Part shown: positions 59,028 through 64,000 of the stretch, in pieces
Numbering within the stretch: the stretch's first letter is position 1
Layout: each line of letters starts with the position of its first letter
DNA from: Halogeometricum sp. S3BR5-2
GTDB lineage: Archaea; Halobacteriota; Halobacteria; Halobacteriales; Haloferacaceae
NCBI RefSeq assembly: GCF_031624635.1
Contig: NZ_JAMQOQ010000002.1
Coordinates: forward strand, 806,001-870,000
Direction of reading: 5' to 3'
DNA length: 64,000 bases
Notes under the pieces: generated by a model
Told to the model about the DNA's origin: nothing
Databases searched by the model: none
The model's input: only the letters and a program-made list of their open reading frames with translations
Made by a program: the position numbers and the translations under genes

Positions 59028-59039
59028 GTTCCGACGCAG

Positions 59040-59050
59040 TTTTCGTTTTT
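59040..59050 (+). terminator. T-rich terminator after ndk
   Basis: TTTTCGTTTTT begins 13 bases after the ndk stop. In archaea a short run of T residues in the coding strand suffices to terminate transcription, so this probably ends the L7Ae-S28e-L24e-Ndk message. Confidence 0.6.
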
Positions 59051-59127
59051 CGTCACTCCCGTCAGCGACGCCGACGGTCCGCCCCACCGCGAGCAACCGC
59101 TATATCGTCCGTGAGCCAACGTCTCGC

Positions 59128-59694
59128 ATGGAACTCGACCTCCTGCTGTGGCTCCTCGGCGCGTTCTTCCTCGCGGCCGCCGTCTTCGGCGTCGGCCTCC
59201 TCGCCGTGACGGCGTGGACCGCGACGCGCGTCGCAGAGCGCCTGTTCGCGGCCGTCGCTCCCGTCCGCACCGGACCCCCGGCGTCGATACGCGAGGTGGA
59301 GGCGCGCCTCGGCGCCCTCGTCGCCGCCCCGCACGTCGATTCGGGCGTCGTCCGCGCCGTCGTTCCCGAGTCGCGTCGCGGACGCGCGTCTGGCCGACTG
59401 CACCGCCTCCGACGGACGCCGGGCGTCCGCTTCGACGTGGTGCTCCCGTTGGAGGGCCGCGACGCGACGCTGCCCGTCTGGACGCCGGTGCCGACGCGTC
59501 TGACCGGGCGGACGGAGTTCGAACGCGTCGCGGCCGCCTGCGGCGTCGCCCCCGAGCGAATCTCCGACGCCGTCGGCGAGGAGGTGTCCGTGCGGCGCGT
59601 CGGCGACGACTGGGTGCTCGGGGCGGCCGGAGCGGCGGACACGGCGGGCGTCGAAACCCGGCGCGCGCGGAGCGTCGAGACGGACCGGATCTGA
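59128..59694 (+). CDS. Membrane-anchored protein of unknown function
   Basis: A 188-residue protein with a single N-terminal hydrophobic segment (about residues 4-30, LLLWLLGAFFLAAAVFGVGLL) and an otherwise soluble Arg/Val-rich domain. No motif is recognised. It may be a membrane-attached domain on the inner or outer side. It is separated from ndk by a terminator-like T-run. Confidence 0.75.
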   Translation: MELDLLLWLLGAFFLAAAVFGVGLLAVTAWTATRVAERLFAAVAPVRTGPPASIREVEARLGALVAAPHVDSGVVRAVVPESRRGRASGRLHRLRRTPGVRFDVVLPLEGRDATLPVWTPVPTRLTGRTEFERVAAACGVAPERISDAVGEEVSVRRVGDDWVLGAAGAADTAGVETRRARSVETDRI

Positions 59695-59728
59695 GCCCGG
59701 TATCTGCTCCGCCCGCGTCTCGACGGAC

Positions 59729-60151
59729 TCAGGGCGGTTCGAGCAGCGTCGACACGCGCGCGTTCTCCTTTAGTCGGAGGCCGCCGCTCGGGACCGACAG
59801 CGGGACCGTCCCGAGCGAGTCGGTGAACAGCGTCGGGTGCGAGCCGCCGCGTTCGCGCAGTTCCGTCCGCGGTTGGAGGACGAGGGGGTCACCGTCCGTC
59901 AGCGTCTCGTTGTACGAGAGCAGGTACGTTCCTTCTGTCAGATTCCACCAGCCGTAGTCGTCCTCGGCGTTCCGCTTCCCCGTCTCCACCGGCGAGGACT
60001 CGGCGGCGGTCAGTTCGCCGCCGCCGAAGTCGATGCGACCGGGTTCCTCCACGACCGAAATCTCCGCGGCGGTGAGGTCGACGCCGCGCACCGTGACCTG
60101 CGTGTCCGCGTGGACGATACCCTCGAGTCGGTCGGCGACCGAATCGGTCAT
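59729..60151 (-). CDS. dUTPase/dCTP-deaminase-like protein
   Basis: A 140-residue protein with the beta-barrel pattern of the dUTPase/dCTP deaminase superfamily: GTYLLSYNETLTDGDPLVLQPRTELRERG and GLRLKENARVSTLLEPP. The usual dCTP deaminase catalytic Glu and the AGWIDPGF-type motif of the family are not visible, so activity is uncertain. The start at 60151 begins the first conserved strand; longer frames are Arg-rich shadow. Confidence 0.65.
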   Translation of the reverse strand: MTDSVADRLEGIVHADTQVTVRGVDLTAAEISVVEEPGRIDFGGGELTAAESSPVETGKRNAEDDYGWWNLTEGTYLLSYNETLTDGDPLVLQPRTELRERGGSHPTLFTDSLGTVPLSVPSGGLRLKENARVSTLLEPP

Positions 60152-60222
60152 GGTGAGTGGTGGAGCGCAATCGCGGAAAAAGGTCCGGGCGGGGAGGGCA
60201 CCCGAGCGGCGTCCGTCGACCC

Positions 60223-60612
60223 CTACCGCGGCGGTCCCCGAGCGACGGCGCGGTCCGACCGCCGGAACCAGAGGACGGCGCCGACGGCGGCGGCGACGCC
60301 GACGGCCACAGCGACCGGGAGCGCCCGCGAGTTGCGGAACCCGGCGAGGGCGACGAGCGAGAGGAGCGTTCCGAGGAAGAACACGCCGAACCCCGCGAAT
60401 CCGACGCCGCGGCGCCGCACTCCGGCGTCCTCGTCCCCGAGCCACCGATAACAGAGCAGTCCGAGTACGCCGCCGGCGACGAGTCCCGCGGGCAGGCCGA
60501 GCAGCAGGGAGAACTCGATAGCGTCGGCCAGCAGTTCCGTCACGGCCGCCGTCACGACGACGAATCCGGCGACGGCGACGACTGCTCCGAGGAGGCCGTC
60601 TCCGAGGCGCAT
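60223..60612 (-). CDS. Four-helix membrane protein, function unknown
   Basis: A 129-residue protein with four hydrophobic segments (about 5-25, 33-55, 72-92, 98-116), no charged motif inside the membrane, and a short basic tail. I do not recognise the family. Its neighbours on the same strand are the dUTPase-like gene and the MetE pair, 71 and 59 bases away, so it may be co-transcribed but without evident functional link. Confidence 0.7.
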   Translation of the reverse strand: MRLGDGLLGAVVAVAGFVVVTAAVTELLADAIEFSLLLGLPAGLVAGGVLGLLCYRWLGDEDAGVRRRGVGFAGFGVFFLGTLLSLVALAGFRNSRALPVAVAVGVAAAVGAVLWFRRSDRAVARGPPR

Positions 60613-60671
60613 GTCCGGGTCGACGCCGGTGCGGGACTAAGCGATTGGGGCCGGAGGGGAGACCGGAACGC

Positions 60672-61745
60672 TCAGTCGGCCTTCGGCGTCGGCGCGGTGA
60701 CGTCTATCTCGCCGGCGTCGAGTTCGGCCTCGACTTCGCGGGCGGCCTCTACCATGTTCTCCATCTTCCGGCGCGCCACCTCGCGCGGGAGGAGTTTCAC
60801 GCCGCAGTCCGGCGAGACGGTGAGTCTCTCCGGCGGGACGACTTTGAGTCCTTCGAGGATGTTCTCCTTTATCTCCTCGACCGATTCGACCTCGGCGGTG
60901 TGGACGTCGACGACGCCGAGAGCGAGGTCCGGTTCGAACTCGGGGTCGGTGAACACGTCTATCTGCTCGTAGCCGCCGTTGCAGAGTTCCACGTCGAACT
61001 CGTCGATGGGGAACTCGTTTATCTCGGGGTAGATGCGCGAGTAGTCGCCGTAGCAGACGTGCAGACCGATACGGACGTCCTCGGGGATGCCGTCGACGAT
61101 GCGTTCGAGACACTCGCCGACGATCGCGTGGTCGTCCGGCGTCGTGGCGAGGGCGGGTTCGTCTATCTGGACGTACTTCGCGCCCGCCTCGACCAACTTC
61201 TCGACTTCCTGATTCACGAGGTCCGCGAGGTCGTAGGCGAGGTCGGCCTCCGTGTCGTAGGCCTCGTTGAACGACCAGCGCGCGAGCGTGTACGGACCCG
61301 TGATGGGAACTTTGACGGGCTTCTCGGCGACGTTCGAGGTGAACTCGAACTCGTCCACTAACCAGGGTTCGTCGTACTCGACTTCGCTGGCGACGGAGGG
61401 CTTGTCGAAGTAGTTGTGCCCCCATACCTTCACCGGGCCGTTGAACTCGTAGCCGGGGATGCGGTGGGCGAAGTACTCCACCATCTCCTCGCGGCGCATC
61501 TCGCCGTCGACGACGGTATCGAGGCCGGCGTTCTCGTGTTCGTGCGTGATGACGCGCGCGGCGTCGTCGTACGCCTCCTCCAAGTCGTCGTCGTCGAACT
61601 TCGACTCCTCGTCGGCCGCGAGTTCCTTCGAGCGGTTGAGCCACTTCGGTTTGGGGTAGCTTCCGACGACGGTGGTGAGCAGGAAGTGGTCGGTCTCCAG
61701 TCCGTTCGGGCGGAACTGCTCGCGGTTCTCGGCGTTCCGGGACAT
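60672..61745 (-). CDS. Core methionine synthase (MetE C-terminal type)
   Basis: A 357-residue zinc-dependent methyltransferase domain. Zinc ligands are His229 and Cys231 (IGLHVCYG) and Cys314 (SPDCGVKLLP). The protein starts HFLLTTVVGSYPKPKWL, the start of the MetE catalytic barrel. It is half of classic MetE (about 750 residues) and matches archaeal short MetE. It forms methionine from homocysteine; the methyl donor may be methyl-tetrahydrofolate or a corrinoid. It overlaps the partner gene by one base (TAATG). Confidence 0.9.
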   Translation of the reverse strand: MSRNAENREQFRPNGLETDHFLLTTVVGSYPKPKWLNRSKELAADEESKFDDDDLEEAYDDAARVITHEHENAGLDTVVDGEMRREEMVEYFAHRIPGYEFNGPVKVWGHNYFDKPSVASEVEYDEPWLVDEFEFTSNVAEKPVKVPITGPYTLARWSFNEAYDTEADLAYDLADLVNQEVEKLVEAGAKYVQIDEPALATTPDDHAIVGECLERIVDGIPEDVRIGLHVCYGDYSRIYPEINEFPIDEFDVELCNGGYEQIDVFTDPEFEPDLALGVVDVHTAEVESVEEIKENILEGLKVVPPERLTVSPDCGVKLLPREVARRKMENMVEAAREVEAELDAGEIDVTAPTPKAD

Positions 61746-62752
61746 TACGCCTCCACCTCCGATTCGAGGTCGGCGGCCGCCGCCAACGCGGCGAGTTTCT
61801 CCTTGTGCTTGTTCACGGGCAGGTAGAACGGTTCGGTGTTGGTCGTCACGTAGGCGGTGTCGAACTCCGAGGCCTGAATCTGGCCGTTCACCCAGTCGAC
61901 GCGTTCGCGGACGGTCTCGGGGTCTTCGACGAGGGTGTTCTGACCGTCGGCGAGGCCGAGGGCAACGTCGTCTTTCGCACCGTACTCGTTGAGGTTGTAC
62001 AGCGTCTCTTCCCTTCCCCCGGCGACGAAGTCGAGGCCGATAGCCTCGACGTCGGCGTCCATCAGGTGCGCGTACGTCTTCTCGTCGATGGCGCCCCAGT
62101 AGGTGTGGACGACCACGTCGGCGTCAGTCGCGCCGGCGACGGCGTCGATGGCCTCGGGGACGAGTTCCGCGAGGTCCTCGTCGGGCGCGTCCGTCACGAG
62201 GGAGGGGTCGAGGAGGAACAGCGTCTCGTGTTCCGGGAACGCCTCCACCTCGCCGGCGAGGAAGTCGCCGACGGCCGAGAGGAACTCGGCGTCGTCGCCG
62301 TAGTGCTCGTCGCTGGCGAGTTCGGCCAGCGAGTACGGGCCGGGGAGGACGGCCTGAAGCGGCGTCTCGCCCGCGAGGTCCGCGGCCGCCTCCAGTTCCG
62401 CGGCCACGTCGCCGGAGAAGTCGAGTTCGCCGACGACGCGCGGGTCGCGGTAGAAGTTGTTGTTGTCGTAGTAGCGGACGATGCCACCCGTTTCGACGTT
62501 GTCGTGGACGGTCAGGGGGTGTGCGAGCATGTCGTCCCAGCGGAGTTGGCCCTCGACCACCCGGTCGAGGCCCGCGTCGAGTTGGTCCGAGACGACTTCC
62601 TCGCGCGCCTCCTCGTAGACGCCGACGATGGCGTCCGACTCGTCGCCGGAGATGAGGTCGTCCTTCTGGTGCCCTTTGAGGTCTGAGAGGTCCGACTTCG
62701 CCCAGTCCGGGAGGGGAAAGAGCCCGGGCGAGGTCGCTACCAGTTCGGTCAT
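61745..62752 (-). CDS. MetE-like barrel lacking zinc ligands
   Basis: A 335-residue paralog of the preceding protein. It has the same barrel layout (PLPDWAKSDLSDLKGH near the start, LQAVLPGPYSLAELAS), but at the zinc site HxC has become His216-Thr-Tyr218 (VVVHTYWGAIDE), and the second Cys is absent (TTNTEPFYLP). It cannot bind zinc the usual way, so it probably acts as a binding or regulatory partner of the active barrel, taking the place of MetE's N-terminal domain. It is the first gene of the pair. Confidence 0.85.
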   Translation of the reverse strand: MTELVATSPGLFPLPDWAKSDLSDLKGHQKDDLISGDESDAIVGVYEEAREEVVSDQLDAGLDRVVEGQLRWDDMLAHPLTVHDNVETGGIVRYYDNNNFYRDPRVVGELDFSGDVAAELEAAADLAGETPLQAVLPGPYSLAELASDEHYGDDAEFLSAVGDFLAGEVEAFPEHETLFLLDPSLVTDAPDEDLAELVPEAIDAVAGATDADVVVHTYWGAIDEKTYAHLMDADVEAIGLDFVAGGREETLYNLNEYGAKDDVALGLADGQNTLVEDPETVRERVDWVNGQIQASEFDTAYVTTNTEPFYLPVNKHKEKLAALAAAADLESEVEA

Positions 62753-62811
62753 CAGCCACGGCTACGAAATGCCGACGCTTAATATTTGCTGATGCGTTCT
62801 ATTACCTATAG

Positions 62812-63417
62812 TTATTTCAGTTCGAGCACCGACAGCACCTCGAACGGGTAGGACTCCTGCACCACCGTCTCGTGGGCGAACCCCCGCGCCTCGACGCGCG
62901 CGACGACTTCGTCGTACCCGGTGAGCGAACTGACGAGGAGGAGGACGCGCCCGCCGTCGGCGAGCACGCGCCCCACGCTGTCGACGAACGGGTCGAGGAA
63001 CTTTCGACCGGTCTCGCCGCCCGAGAGCGCCTGCTCCATCCAGTCGTCCCACTCGTTGTCGGGGTCCGTGGGCAAGTAGGGCGGGTTGAACGCCACCGTG
63101 TCGAACGCGTCGTCGGCGAAGGGGTCCACGAGGTTCGCGCGCACCGCCTCGATAGCGAGGTGGCCCTCGTCCGCCGAGCGTTCGCCGCGTTCGCGGGCGC
63201 TCTCGCAGGCGTGCGGGTTGACGTCGCTGGCGACCACTTCCGTCACGTCCGCCTCTCGGGCGGCCCGTTCGGCGACCCACCCCGACCCGGTGCCGACTTC
63301 GAGGAACCGGCCGCTCGCGCGGTCGACGACGGCCTCCGCGAGGAGCGCGGAGTCCTCGGCGGGTTGGTAGACGTTCGTCTCCATCCCGCGGCGCTCGGCC
63401 AAGTCGCGCCCCGTCAC
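62812..63417 (-). CDS. HemK-type N5-glutamine or lysine methyltransferase (HemK2-like)
   Basis: A 201-residue SAM-dependent methyltransferase. Motif I is FLEVGTGSGWVAERAA and the catalytic motif is AFNPPYLP (NPPY 111-114). It begins ETNVYQPAEDSALL, as do archaeal HemK2 proteins, which methylate the GGQ of release factor aRF1 or other targets. The GTG start at 63417 overlaps the MscS stop (GTGA); an ATG at 63384 is the alternative. Confidence 0.88.
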   Translation of the reverse strand: MTGRDLAERRGMETNVYQPAEDSALLAEAVVDRASGRFLEVGTGSGWVAERAAREADVTEVVASDVNPHACESARERGERSADEGHLAIEAVRANLVDPFADDAFDTVAFNPPYLPTDPDNEWDDWMEQALSGGETGRKFLDPFVDSVGRVLADGGRVLLLVSSLTGYDEVVARVEARGFAHETVVQESYPFEVLSVLELK

Positions 63418-64000
63418 GAGTCCTCACCGTCCGGGGAGTCGCCGCCGTCGCCCTCGGGCGTCTCCGCCCCTTCGTTCTCTTCGCTCTCCGCGCTCTCTGC
63501 ACTCTCGTCCTCGCCGTCCCCGCCGTCGGTCGTCGCCGTCGGCGAGTCCGGCGCCGGACTCCGGTCCCGCGGGGCGGCCGCTCGCTCGCCGCCCGAGACG
63601 ACGAACCCGTTCTCCTCCTCTCGACCCATGAGTTCGCGTTGCGGGTAGGGTATCTTGATACCCTCCGATTCGAACGCCTCCTTTATCGCGGAGATGACCG
63701 CCGTCTGCGTCCGCCACTTGCGGCGCGCGCTGGGGCGGTCGATCCAGACGCGGACGCCGAGCACGACGGCCGAGTCGGCGAAGCGCTTCAGCACCACCTG
63801 CGGCGTGGGGACGCTCAGCGGTTCGTCCAACCGCTCGACGGCTTCCAGCGCCACGTCGGCCGCGCGCTTCGGGTCCGCGTCGTAGTCGGCGCCCACGTCG
63901 ACCTCGATGCGGAGGCGCCCCTTCCGACTGCGGTTGACGAGGCTCTCCGAGGAGACGACGTCGTTCGGCACCATCACGTACTCGCCGTCGAACGTCTGGA
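63414..64000 (-). CDS. MscS-family mechanosensitive channel (C-terminal part, cut by window end)
   Basis: Only the C-terminal 194 residues are in the window, entering from the right end as QTFDGEYVMVPNDVVSSESL, the MscS beta-domain motif, then the alpha/beta domain (RLRIEVDVGADYDADPKRA). The tail (about residues 125-194 of what is visible) is Ser/Glu/Asp/Gly-rich and disordered. It overlaps HemK2 by 4 bases. It differs clearly from the MscS at 3808-4797 and represents a second paralog. Confidence 0.88.
   Translation of the reverse strand, partial: QTFDGEYVMVPNDVVSSESLVNRSRKGRLRIEVDVGADYDADPKRAADVALEAVERLDEPLSVPTPQVVLKRFADSAVVLGVRVWIDRPSARRKWRTQTAVISAIKEAFESEGIKIPYPQRELMGREEENGFVVSGGERAAAPRDRSPAPDSPTATTDGGDGEDESAESAESEENEGAETPEGDGGDSPDGEDS

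Overview
The window is chromosomal core DNA of a haloarchaeon (class Halobacteria, most likely the Haloferacales). The evidence is very high GC, strongly acidic proteins, haloarchaeal protein families (dodecin, TrmB regulators, DUF892 ferritin-like and Hsp20-like/CDC48 pairs), archaeal replication and translation genes (PriS, GINS, L7Ae, S28e, L24e, L37e, Lsm, TmcA, archease), TATA-box promoters, and many ATGA/GTGA gene overlaps. I see no transposase, phage module, CRISPR array, rRNA or plasmid origin. The only clear mobile sequence is an intein inside RtcB.

Layout. 0-5.6 kb: two membrane proteins, dodecin, a 5'-nucleotidase-like metallophosphoesterase, a UspA protein, an MscS channel and a PAC2 protein, closed by a dense block of hairpins. 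5.8-14.3 kb: a sugar regulon. A TrmB regulator faces a minus-strand cluster that runs solute-binding lipoprotein, two permeases, ATPase, small membrane protein and Gfo/Idh/MocA dehydrogenase. The trmB promoter holds an exact copy of the published Halobacterium TrmB motif, and the transporter promoter holds a degenerate copy. 14.5-20 kb: priS-gins, a peroxiredoxin, and an Hsp20-like protein with CDC48. 20-26 kb: hydrolase, panB, a pilin-like small protein, an eIF2B-like protein, and a second sugar catabolism pair (TIM-barrel isomerase plus Gfo/Idh/MocA). 26-32 kb: GYD and GNAT proteins, DUF502, then archease and the intein-containing RtcB RNA ligase. 32-42.8 kb: HAD, CysE, acyl-CoA dehydrogenase, AlaX-type editing protein, MBF1, tRNA-Leu(GAG), DUF420, DUF892, PurF, L37e-Lsm and a PAS histidine kinase. 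42.9-48.9 kb: a long structured leader, RNase J, GGPP synthase, GluRS, a cyclase-family hydrolase and a DUF456 protein. 49-54 kb: a fix-like electron-transfer cluster (ferredoxin, ETF-beta, ETF-alpha, FixC-FixX fusion, one unknown). 54-64 kb: a winged-helix/GNAT fusion, TmcA, L7Ae-S28e-L24e-Ndk, a two-gene MetE-like pair, a HemK-type methyltransferase and a truncated second MscS.

How the genes work together. Archease activates RtcB, and the two are adjacent. The fix-like cluster would carry electrons from acyl-CoA dehydrogenases, such as the one at 34.1 kb, through ETF to menaquinone. TrmB probably tunes sugar uptake and its own expression. RNase J, Lsm, L7Ae, TmcA, tRNA-Leu and the ribosomal proteins form dispersed RNA-metabolism islands.

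No clearly new multi-gene system stands out. The best leads are the RNase J leader, the L7Ae leader, the TrmB operators, a ribosomal L24e that has lost its zinc cysteines, a duplicated helical extension on ETF-alpha, an eIF2B-like protein lacking the isomerase cysteine, and the MetE pair in which one member lacks the zinc ligands.
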